Source: Burkholderiales bacterium
GTDB taxonomy: Bacteria > Pseudomonadota > Gammaproteobacteria > Burkholderiales > JAEUOS01
Assembly (NCBI GenBank): GCA_947456845.1
Contig: CANGUJ010000298.1
Location: 1 to 5,410, forward strand
Reading direction: 5' to 3'
DNA length: 5,410 bases
Shown here: piece by piece, positions 1-5,410 of the stretch
How positions within the stretch are numbered: the stretch's first letter is position 1
How the letters are laid out: each line of letters begins with the position of its first letter
Notes under the pieces: model-generated
Databases searched by the model: none
The model's input: only the letters and a program-made list of their open reading frames with translations
Told to the model about the DNA's origin: nothing
Translations under genes and position numbers: made by a program

Positions 1-1277
1 ACGTGCGCCGCCTCGAGGAACTTGAGCCCCCCCCACTTGTCGAACGGGATGCCGCGGCGCTGCAACTCGATCTCGAGGTCGGCGCTCATGAAGCCGGCGC
101 GCACGAGCACCGCCATCCCCGACAGCGCGATCCCCTCCTCGTAGAGTTCGAGGATGCGGTCGGCGATGAACCGGGTCTGCTGCGGCTCGTCGCGCGCGGT
201 CACGAGCCACGGGCGCTCGCCCCCGGTGCGCGAGGTCCAGAGCGCCTTGCGGAAGCCCTCCGACGCCTTGGCCATGACGGCGTTCGACACGTCGAGAATG
301 GCGGGCGTCGAGCGGTAGTTCTGCTCGAGCGCCACCAGCGTCGCCCCGCCGAAGTCGCGCGGGAAGTCGAGGATGTTGCGCACCGTCGCGCCGCGGAAGG
401 AATAGATGGACTGGGCGTCGTCGCCCACCGCCATCACCCCGCGGCCGTCCGGTTTCAGCGCCTTGAGAATGGCCGCCTGAAGGCGGTTGGTATCCTGGTA
501 CTCGTCGACCAGCACATGGTCGAAGCGGGCTCCGATCTCTGCGGCCAGCGCGGGGTCTTCCAGCATGCCCGCCCAGAACAGGAGCAGGTCGTCGTAGTCC
601 AGCACGTTCTGCGCGGCCTTGGCTTCCACGTACGCGCCGAACATGCGCTTGAAGTCGGGTTCCCATTCGGCGCACCACGGAAACGCGGCGGTCAGCACCT
701 GCCCAAGCGGTTCGCATGCATTGACTACCCGCGAGTAGATGGCCAGGCAGGTGCCCTTCAGGGGAAAGCGCTTGCGGGTGGCGGGCAGGCCGATGTCGTG
801 CCGCACCAGGCCCATCAGGTCGGCGGAATCGCCGCGGTCGTGGATGGTGAAGGCGCCATCCAGGCCGATGCGCGGCGCGTACTCGCGCAGCAGGCGTGCG
901 CCCATGCCGTGGAAGGTGCCGGCCCAGGGCAGAGCCGGCGGTTCGACCCTGGCGGAAAGCTTCAGCACGCGCGCCAGTACCCGACCGGCACGGTGCTCCA
1001 TCTCCTGCGCGGCGCGGCGCGAGAAGGTCAGCAAGAGCAGGCGCTGCGGATCGGCGCCGTCGGCGATCAGCCTGGCCACGCGGTGGGCGAGCGTGTTGGT
1101 CTTGCCGGAGCCGGCGCCGGCCACCAGCAACAGCGGGCGGACATCCGGATGCTGCGGGTCGGTACCGTGCAGCACCGCGGCGCGCTGCTGCTCGTTGAGC
1201 GCGGCGAAAGGATCGTCGCGCGAATCGGGCGCGCGGTGCGCGGCCGGTGCGGCGCGCAGGGCGGTGGCGATGGTCAT
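1..1277 (-). CDS. UvrD-like ATP-dependent DNA helicase (SF1A), 3' end outside the window
   Basis: The first 425 codons of a superfamily 1A 3'-5' DNA helicase; the C-terminus lies beyond the left edge. Seen: Q-motif LNEQQRAAV at residues 27-35, Walker A GAGSGKT 54-60, motif Ia LLLTFSRRAAQEM 81-93, a GTFHG segment, Walker B DEYQDT 258-263, motif III GDDAQSIYSFRGA 285-297, motif IV EQNYRST near 321, and a GGLKFLEAAHV stretch at 416-425. Motifs V and VI are not in the window. The TFSRRAA form of motif Ia and the SYSRVVNA-like region differ from classical UvrD/Rep (TFTNKAA) and fit a separate UvrD-like clade common in proteobacteria (family knowledge). The ATG at 1277 is the only ATG/GTG/TTG before the Q-motif; no good ribosome binding site precedes it. 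A LexA box 25 bases upstream suggests SOS induction and a role in repair or clearing recombination intermediates (inference). No frameshift was seen on reading through several segments. Confidence 0.95.
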   Translation of the reverse strand, partial: MTIATALRAAPAAHRAPDSRDDPFAALNEQQRAAVLHGTDPQHPDVRPLLLVAGAGSGKTNTLAHRVARLIADGADPQRLLLLTFSRRAAQEMEHRAGRVLARVLKLSARVEPPALPWAGTFHGMGARLLREYAPRIGLDGAFTIHDRGDSADLMGLVRHDIGLPATRKRFPLKGTCLAIYSRVVNACEPLGQVLTAAFPWCAEWEPDFKRMFGAYVEAKAAQNVLDYDDLLLFWAGMLEDPALAAEIGARFDHVLVDEYQDTNRLQAAILKALKPDGRGVMAVGDDAQSIYSFRGATVRNILDFPRDFGGATLVALEQNYRSTPAILDVSNAVMAKASEGFRKALWTSRTGGERPWLVTARDEPQQTRFIADRILELYEEGIALSGMAVLVRAGFMSADLEIELQRRGIPFDKWGGLKFLEAAH

Positions 1278-1302
1278 GCGGGGCAGCCGGAGAGCATGGA
1301 GA

Positions 1303-1318
1303 CTGTATTTTAATACAG
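1303..1318. promoter_or_regulatory. LexA operator (SOS box), perfect palindrome
   Basis: CTGTATTTTAATACAG fits the LexA consensus CTGT-N8-ACAG exactly, with an AT-rich core. The palindrome extends one base each side (1302-1319), giving 8-base arms ACTGTATT/AATACAGT around a TT centre. It ends 25 bases before the ATG of the UvrD-like helicase. On the minus strand the core contains TAAAAT (1312 to 1307), a plausible -10 element one mismatch from TATAAT, so bound LexA would cover the promoter; no good -35 is visible. It is the most AT-rich patch in an otherwise GC-rich gap. It lies downstream of the cbiX stop, so the helicase is its only likely target. Confidence 0.85.
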
Positions 1319-1326
1319 TTTCCGGC

Positions 1327-1359
1327 GATGGCTTGCGCGGGTGCCCGCGGGGCGCCATC
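1327..1359. repeat. Inverted repeat in the cbiX-helicase gap
   Basis: Outer arms GATGGC (1327-1332) and GCCATC (1354-1359) enclose an inner GC-rich inverted repeat CGCGGG/CCCGCG (1336-1341 and 1344-1349). A transcript could fold into a two-part hairpin. It lies between the cbiX stop and the LexA box. Neither strand has a following T-tract, so it is not a standard intrinsic terminator. It may damp read-through from cbiX or protect the upstream mRNA 3' end, or be chance in GC-rich DNA. Confidence 0.3.
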
Positions 1360-1395
1360 CGAACCGGCCGCGCATGCCGCGCCCGGCGCGATGCC

Positions 1396-1764
1396 TCAGG
1401 CGCGGTTTTCGGCGATGTGCCTGGCCATCGCGGCGATCACCCCCGGCGCCTCGCCCAAGGCGGGCCGCAGGACCAGGCGCACATCCGGATGTTTCGCGCG
1501 CGCCGCCTCGAGCAGGCGCGGCAGGTCGCGCTTCAAGTGCGCGCCCTGGGCCATGAAGGCGGGCACGATGTCGATTTCGCAGACCTTGTCGGCGATGAGC
1601 GCATCGATGGCATCCGCAAGCGGCGGCTGCATGAATTCGAGGAAGGCGACCACCACCCTGACGCCGGGCGTGCGCGCGGCCACCTCGTCACGCAGGTGCT
1701 CGAACGGGCGCGCCCAGTCCGGGTCGCGGGCGCCGTGGGCGAACAGGATGATGGCCTTGGTCAT
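1396..1764 (-). CDS. cbiX: Short single-domain CbiX/SirB-like sirohydrochlorin chelatase
   Basis: A 122-residue protein of the class II chelatase fold, which inserts Fe2+ or Co2+ into sirohydrochlorin for siroheme or cobalamin synthesis in the cytoplasm (family knowledge). Seen: an N-terminal beta strand followed by HGARDP with His10, and a PAFMAQGAHLKRDLP segment with His76. These match the two metal-site histidines of the archaeal short form CbiXS (His10 and His74). The length equals one half of the bacterial two-domain CbiX, so this is a short form and not a truncation: both histidines and the C-terminal LGEAPGV helix region are present and the frame is clean. The ATG at 1764 is the only start giving a compact family-like N-terminus; longer in-frame extension runs back into rng. 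It starts 44 bases after the rng stop and may be co-transcribed with it. No siroheme or cobalamin gene is adjacent. Which metal it uses, or whether it acts in another tetrapyrrole pathway, cannot be told. Confidence 0.85.
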   Translation of the reverse strand: MTKAIILFAHGARDPDWARPFEHLRDEVAARTPGVRVVVAFLEFMQPPLADAIDALIADKVCEIDIVPAFMAQGAHLKRDLPRLLEAARAKHPDVRLVLRPALGEAPGVIAAMARHIAENRA

Positions 1765-1785
1765 GATTGATGATCGGATCCATTG

Positions 1786-1802
1786 GGCCCCGGGCGGGGG
1801 CC
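1786..1802. repeat. GC hairpin just after the rng stop
   Basis: A perfect 6-base inverted repeat, GGCCCC (1786-1791) and GGGGCC (1797-1802), with a 5-base loop, begins six bases past the rng stop codon on the minus strand. There is no T-tract after it, so full termination is unlikely. It could act as a partial terminator or an mRNA-stabilising stem between rng and cbiX. Short GC stems are common by chance in DNA of this composition. Confidence 0.3.
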
Positions 1803-1808
1803 TTGCCG

Positions 1809-3278
1809 CTACATGAGGATGATGTCGTATTGCTCGTGCGAATACGCGGTTTCCACCGCCAGCGAGACCGGCTTGCCGATGAAGTCCGACAGCAGGGCAA
1901 GCGCCTGCGACTCCTCCTCGAGGAACATGTCGATCACCGACTGGCTGGCGAGGATGCGGAACTCCTTCGGGTTGAACTGCTTGGACTCGCGAGTCACCTC
2001 GCGCAGGATTTCGTAGCAGACCGTGCGCGGGGTCTTGATCTCGCCGCGCCCCTGGCATGTGGGGCAGGGCTCGCACAGTACATGCGCGAGCGATTCGCGG
2101 GTGCGCTTGCGGGTCATCTCCACCAGCCCCAGGCCGGTGAAGCCGGAAACGCCGATGCGCGTCCGGTCGCGCGCCAGGGCCTTGTTGAGCTCGGCGAGCA
2201 CGGCGGCCTTGTGCTCCTCGCTGTCCATGTCGATGAAGTCGGCGATGATGATGCCGCCCAGGTTGCGCAGGCGCAGCTGCCGCGCCAGCGCCTGCGCGGC
2301 CTCGAGGTTGGTCTTGAAGATGGTGTCGTCGAAGTTGCGCCCGCCGACGTAGGCGCCGGTGTTCACGTCGATGGTGGTCATCGCCTCGGTCTGGTCGATG
2401 ATCAGGTAGCCGCCCGACTTCAGGTCCACCCGGCGCGCGAGCGCCTTCTCGATCTCGTCTTCCACGCCGAACAGGTCGAACAGCGGCCGCTCGGCGGTGT
2501 AGTGCATCACCCTGGACAGCACATTGGGCGTGTAGTCGCGCGCGAACTCGGTGAGCTTGACGAAGTTCTCGCGCGAATCGATCTGGATGCTGCCGGTTTC
2601 CTCGGTCACCAGGTCGCGCAGGGCGCGCTTGGCCAGCGGCAGGTCCTGCGACAGGCAGGCCGGGGCCGAGCGCGTCTGCGCCTCGTTCTGGATGAAACGC
2701 CAGCGCTTGCGCAGGTAGTCCACGTCGGTGCGGATGTCGGCCTCGCTGGCGGTCTCGGCCATGGTGCGGATGATGTAGCCGCCGCGCTCGCCCTCGGGGA
2801 TCATGCCCTGCAGCATGCTGCGCAGCTGGTCGCGCTCGACCTCGCTCTCGATGCGCTGCGAGATGCCGATGTGGGTTTCCTGCGGCAGGTAGACCAGCAT
2901 GCGCCCGGCGATCGAGACCTGGGTCGACAGGCGTGCGCCCTTGGTGCCGATCGGGTCCTTGATCACCTGCACCATGACCGTCTGGCCCTCGTGCAGCATG
3001 TGCTCGATGGGCTTGGCCGTCTCCGTGCTGCCGTTGTGGTGCGAGTGGCGCACCTCCCAGATGTCGGCCACATGCAGGAAGGCCGCACGCTCCAGCCCCA
3101 CGTCGACGAAGGCCGACTGCATGCCCGGCAACACCCTGGCCACCTTGCCCAGGTAGATGTTGCCCACCAGGCCGCGGCTGGCCTCGCGCTCGATATGGAT
3201 CTCCTGCGCCACGCCCTGCTGCATCACGGCCACCCGGGTTTCCTGCGGGGTGACGTTGATGAGGATGTCTTCGGTCAT
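1809..3278 (-). CDS. rng: Ribonuclease G (RNase E/G family endoribonuclease)
   Basis: A 489-residue RNase G, the same length as the E. coli enzyme. It is a cytoplasmic Mg2+-dependent endoribonuclease that cleaves single-stranded AU-rich RNA with preference for 5'-monophosphate ends, and matures the 16S rRNA 5' end and turns over some mRNAs (family knowledge). Seen: N-terminal LINVTPQETRVAV; an S1-type RNA-binding region at about 38-125 (GNIYLGKVARVLPGMQSAFVDVG); the 5'-sensor pair Arg171-Thr172; catalytic aspartates Asp304 (TTIDVNTG) and Asp347 (IIADFIDMD), counterparts of RNase E Asp303 and Asp346; and the zinc-link cysteines CPTC (405 and 408). The long disordered C-terminal scaffold of RNase E is absent, which separates it from rne. 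The ATG at 3278 gives the conserved family N-terminus; no strong ribosome binding site precedes it. It follows the amidohydrolase by 48 bases and precedes cbiX by 44 bases, so a shared transcript is plausible. Confidence 0.97.
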   Translation of the reverse strand: MTEDILINVTPQETRVAVMQQGVAQEIHIEREASRGLVGNIYLGKVARVLPGMQSAFVDVGLERAAFLHVADIWEVRHSHHNGSTETAKPIEHMLHEGQTVMVQVIKDPIGTKGARLSTQVSIAGRMLVYLPQETHIGISQRIESEVERDQLRSMLQGMIPEGERGGYIIRTMAETASEADIRTDVDYLRKRWRFIQNEAQTRSAPACLSQDLPLAKRALRDLVTEETGSIQIDSRENFVKLTEFARDYTPNVLSRVMHYTAERPLFDLFGVEDEIEKALARRVDLKSGGYLIIDQTEAMTTIDVNTGAYVGGRNFDDTIFKTNLEAAQALARQLRLRNLGGIIIADFIDMDSEEHKAAVLAELNKALARDRTRIGVSGFTGLGLVEMTRKRTRESLAHVLCEPCPTCQGRGEIKTPRTVCYEILREVTRESKQFNPKEFRILASQSVIDMFLEEESQALALLSDFIGKPVSLAVETAYSHEQYDIILM

Positions 3279-3326
3279 GCGGCTATTCTGGCACAGGGCG
3301 GGCGCGCAGCCGCCGCGGACGCCGCG

Positions 3327-5006
3327 TCAGGCCGCGAAGTCGCGCATGAGCACGCCGGGACGTGCATCCCCGGGGAGCATGCCGCCGGCGTCGGCCACCT
3401 TGACGCCGTTCACCCAGACGCCATGCACGCCGACGGCGTCGGTGTGCAGCCGCCCGGCGCCGCCCGGCAGGTCGTTGACGCGCCGCTTCGGGCCGCGCCC
3501 CACCGTGGCGGGATCGAACAGCAGCAGGTCGGCGGCATGGCCCGCCTTGAGCAGGCCGCGCTGCTTCAGGCCGAACACCTCCGCGGTCTGCCCGGTGAGC
3601 CGGCGCACCGCCTCCTCCAGCGGCATCTTGCCGAGGTCCCGCGACCAGTGGCCCATCAGGTGCAGGCCGAAGGCGGCGTCGTTGAAGAACGTGAGGTGGG
3701 CGCCGGCATCCGACAGGCTCACCAGGCTGTTGGGGTGGTTGAGCATGCGTCCCACCGCATCCTCGTCCGAATTGAGCAGCGTCGCGGTGAACACGGTGTC
3801 GAGGTTTTCGGCCAGGGCCAGGTCGAACATGAAGTCGAGCGGATCCACGCCGGCCTCGCGCGCGAGGTCGGCGACGCTGCGCTGCTCGTAGCGGGCGTGC
3901 CCGGGGTCGGCGACTTCGACCACCTGCACCTGGTCCCATTCGCCGTTGAACAGGCGAAACACCGTCGGGGCGGCGATCTCCGCGCGCATCGCGTCGCGAA
4001 ACTCCTTTTGCGCGATGGCGGCCTTGAAGGCCTCGCCTTTCAGGCCCAGCACCTGCTTCCACGACACCAGACCTTCGACCGGGTACGGCGAGTGCAGCGT
4101 GAAGTCCATGGTCAGCGGGCAGCAGGACACCGCGCCCAGCAGCTTTCTGCCGCGCGTGTTGGCCGCGGCGATCGCCTCGAGGTCGTTGAAAACCGCCTGC
4201 GGGTTGGTCTTGTTGTGCAGGAGCGCCGCGATCACCACCGGGCGCCCCGAGAGCGCCGAGAGCTCTTCGAGGAAGTCGATCCTGGTGTGTCCTCCCTTGG
4301 TGAGCATGAACACCCCCTTGCCCGACTCCTTGAGCGAACCCACCAGGGTGCGCAGCTCCGCGTCGTCGGCCAGGCGCGACGGCATGGGCACGCCACCTTC
4401 GCCGTTGTGCGCCGGCGAAGTGCTGGTGGCAAAGCCGATCGCGCCGGCGCGCATGGCCTCCTGCAGCAGGCGCTTCATTTCCTGCACTTCGGCGGGCGTG
4501 GCGGCGCGCCTGGGCGCGTCCTGGCCCATCACCCAGGTGCGCAGCGACGAATGCCCGGCAAAGGCCGCGATGTTCACCGCCGCGCCCTGCCGCTCCAGCA
4601 GCGCCATGTATTCCGGAATGCTCTCGAAATCCCAGCGGATGCCCTGGCGCAGCACGTCCAGCGACATGCCTTCGACCTGGGTGAGGTTCCTCATGATGAG
4701 TTCGCGGTCCGCCGGCCGGCAGGGCGCGATGGTAAAACCGCAGTTGCCGATGATTGCGGTGGTCACGCCCAGCGCCGGCGAGGGGCGCAGGGCGCTGTCC
4801 CAGGTGATCTGGGCGTCGTAGTGGGTGTGGTTGTCGATAATGCCCGGCATCAGCGCCAGGCCGGCCGCATCGACGCTTTCGCGCGCCCCGTCCGCCACGC
4901 TGCCGACGGCGGCGATCCTGCCATCCTTGACAGCGAGGTCGCCGGTCACGGCGGGACGGCCGCTGCCGTCGTAGAGGCGGGCGTTGCGGATGACGAGATC
5001 GTGCAT
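3327..5006 (-). CDS. Amidohydrolase, N-acyl-D-amino-acid deacylase type
   Basis: A 559-residue metal-dependent hydrolase of the amidohydrolase superfamily (Amidohydro_3 type), expected to be cytoplasmic: no signal peptide or membrane segment is seen. Seen: an N-terminal beta-sandwich start (HDLVIRNARLYDGSG), the metal motif DNHTHYD with His60 and His62, NCG with Cys89 (the spacing of 29 from the first His equals that of His67-Cys96 in Alcaligenes D-aminoacylase), GHSSLR near 151, HNK with His264, SDAGAH with the catalytic-type Asp433, HWSRD near 453, and a C-terminal cap of the AADLLLFDP then VWVNG kind. It is about 75 residues longer than classical D-aminoacylase (near 480) and resembles the longer, mostly uncharacterised 550-590 residue branch, so the substrate (N-acyl-D-amino acid, hydantoin-like or other amide) is unknown. 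The ATG at 5006 starts the conserved MHDLVIRNA; the longer reading frame to 5123 would overlap uvrD. It is divergent from uvrD and is followed by rng after 48 bases. Confidence 0.88.
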   Translation of the reverse strand: MHDLVIRNARLYDGSGRPAVTGDLAVKDGRIAAVGSVADGARESVDAAGLALMPGIIDNHTHYDAQITWDSALRPSPALGVTTAIIGNCGFTIAPCRPADRELIMRNLTQVEGMSLDVLRQGIRWDFESIPEYMALLERQGAAVNIAAFAGHSSLRTWVMGQDAPRRAATPAEVQEMKRLLQEAMRAGAIGFATSTSPAHNGEGGVPMPSRLADDAELRTLVGSLKESGKGVFMLTKGGHTRIDFLEELSALSGRPVVIAALLHNKTNPQAVFNDLEAIAAANTRGRKLLGAVSCCPLTMDFTLHSPYPVEGLVSWKQVLGLKGEAFKAAIAQKEFRDAMRAEIAAPTVFRLFNGEWDQVQVVEVADPGHARYEQRSVADLAREAGVDPLDFMFDLALAENLDTVFTATLLNSDEDAVGRMLNHPNSLVSLSDAGAHLTFFNDAAFGLHLMGHWSRDLGKMPLEEAVRRLTGQTAEVFGLKQRGLLKAGHAADLLLFDPATVGRGPKRRVNDLPGGAGRLHTDAVGVHGVWVNGVKVADAGGMLPGDARPGVLMRDFAA

Positions 5007-5026
5007 GGCGAAGAGGGCGCGGTCGC

Positions 5027-5032
5027 TATAAT
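5027..5032 (+). promoter_or_regulatory. Candidate -10 element for uvrD in the divergent intergenic region
   Basis: TATAAT matches the sigma-70 -10 consensus perfectly and lies in the 110-base gap (5007-5116) between the divergent amidohydrolase and uvrD. Expected transcription start is about 5039, leaving a leader of roughly 78 bases before the uvrD ATG. No TTGACA-like -35 is seen at 16-18 bases upstream; that stretch overlaps the start of the amidohydrolase. On the minus strand the same AT-rich patch (5027-5050) could hold a weaker promoter for the amidohydrolase, but I cannot assign its elements. No LexA box is present in this gap. Confidence 0.5.
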
Positions 5033-5116
5033 TTGGGACTTCGATTTTAACCTGCACGTCTTCGGCAGCCCAGCCTTGCGCACCCCGGGTCAAGAGGCGC
5101 ATGCCACCGGGTCGCG

Positions 5117-5410
5117 ATGTCAAAACTGCTTGAAAACCTCAACCCGGAACAGTTTCAGGCGGTCACGCTGCCGAACCAGTCCGCCCTGATCCTGGCCGGC
5201 GCGGGTTCCGGCAAGACCCGCGTGCTGACCACGCGCATCGCCTGGCTGGTGCAGACCGGCCAGGTCTCTACGGCCAACATCCTTGCCGTCACCTTCACCA
5301 ACAAGGCGGCGCGCGAGATGCTGCACCGCCTATCGGCCATGCTGCCGGTCAACCTGCGCGGCATGTGGGCCGGCACCTTCCACGGCCTGGCCAACCGGTT
5401 CCTGCGCGCG
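5117..5410 (+). CDS. uvrD: DNA helicase II (UvrD), N-terminal part, runs off the right edge
   Basis: The first 98 codons of a superfamily 1A helicase of the UvrD/PcrA/Rep group, which unwinds DNA 3'-5' using ATP and acts in nucleotide excision repair, mismatch repair and removal of RecA filaments (family knowledge). Seen: Q-motif LNPEQFQAV at 8-16, Walker A GAGSGKT at 28-34, motif Ia VTFTNKAAREM at 58-68, and GTFHGLANRFLR at 86-97. The sequence reads like the housekeeping UvrD of betaproteobacteria. The ATG at 5117 gives the conserved short N-terminus MSKLLENLNPEQ, with no alternative start in frame just upstream. Ribosome binding is poor: the only purine-rich AGAGG (5093-5097) is 19 bases away and nearer to an out-of-frame ATG at 5101. 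Transcription probably starts near 5039. It is a different subfamily from the helicase at the left edge, which has TFSRRAA in motif Ia. The rest of the gene is outside the window, so integrity cannot be judged. Confidence 0.93.
   Translation, partial: MSKLLENLNPEQFQAVTLPNQSALILAGAGSGKTRVLTTRIAWLVQTGQVSTANILAVTFTNKAAREMLHRLSAMLPVNLRGMWAGTFHGLANRFLRA

Noticed and set aside
3..1313. A 436-codon plus-strand frame opposite the left helicase
   Set aside because: The same in-register antisense effect. The minus strand encodes a helicase with all expected motifs, and the plus translation is biased with no recognisable family.
739..1770. A 343-codon plus-strand frame spanning the helicase start, the SOS box and cbiX
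   Set aside because: It crosses two real minus-strand genes and a regulatory gap, and its translation is Arg/Ala/Ser-rich without motifs.
1765..2076. Upstream extension of the short chelatase into rng
   Set aside because: The extra residues are an out-of-frame reading of the RNase G C-terminus. The family protein starts at MTKAIILFAHG (1764).
3314..3326. Small CGCGG/CCGCG hairpin just after the amidohydrolase stop as a terminator
   Set aside because: A 5-base stem with a 3-base loop and no T-tract; expected by chance in DNA this GC-rich.
3283..4062. A 259-codon minus-strand frame inside the amidohydrolase
   Set aside because: Frame-shifted shadow of the amidohydrolase, rich in Arg/Gly/Ala/Pro, with no motif of its own.
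5052..5068. LexA-like CTG...CAG in the uvrD leader
   Set aside because: The spacing is 11 bases instead of 10, the core is GC-rich, and the outer CTGT/ACAG bases are missing.
5007..5123. N-terminal extension of the amidohydrolase by 39 codons
   Set aside because: It would overlap the uvrD start and cover the TATAAT region; the conserved family N-terminus begins at MHDLVIRNA (5006).
1767..5189. A 1140-codon open frame on the plus strand, antisense to rng and the amidohydrolase
   Set aside because: Its codons lie exactly opposite the minus-strand codons of both genes, which share the same frame. A stop would need TTA, CTA or TCA in the real genes, and these are rare at this GC content. The product is a low-complexity His/Ala/Gly/Arg/Val-rich sequence with no domain, and it runs through two well-conserved proteins.

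Overview
This 5.4-kb window is GC-rich and tightly packed. It reads as ordinary chromosome from a high-GC proteobacterium, most likely a betaproteobacterium. The basis is the strong wobble-position G/C bias, a UvrD N-terminus of the betaproteobacterial type, an RNase G of exactly the enterobacterial length (489 aa), and a LexA operator of the CTGT-N8-ACAG type used by beta- and gammaproteobacteria. There is no sign of a mobile element, CRISPR array, tRNA or rRNA.

Five genes are present. Four lie on the minus strand and are transcribed from right to left: an amidohydrolase of the D-aminoacylase type (5006 to 3327), ribonuclease G, rng (3278 to 1809), a short single-domain CbiX/SirB-like chelatase (1764 to 1396), and a UvrD-like DNA helicase that runs off the left edge (1277 to 1). 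The gaps are 48, 44 and 118 bases, so the first three could share a transcript. The helicase has its own upstream region with a perfect LexA palindrome at 1303-1318 and is probably an SOS-inducible unit. The fifth gene is on the plus strand: the first 98 codons of a second helicase, uvrD (from 5117), which diverges from the amidohydrolase across a 110-base intergenic region with a perfect TATAAT at 5027-5032.

The interval is therefore bracketed by two different superfamily 1A helicases. One is the housekeeping UvrD. The other belongs to a separate UvrD-like clade with a TFSRRAA version of motif Ia. Only the second shows a visible LexA box here. The middle genes cover RNA processing (rng), tetrapyrrole metal insertion (cbiX) and hydrolysis of an unknown N-acyl or amide substrate (the amidohydrolase). 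No shared pathway is obvious.

I did not find a convincing undescribed system. The most useful observations are the LexA operator, the pairing of two helicase paralogues, the short chelatase outside a siroheme or cobalamin cluster, and a small overlapping reading frame at the uvrD start. The very long plus-strand open frame (1767-5189) is a composition shadow lying in codon register with the real minus-strand genes.
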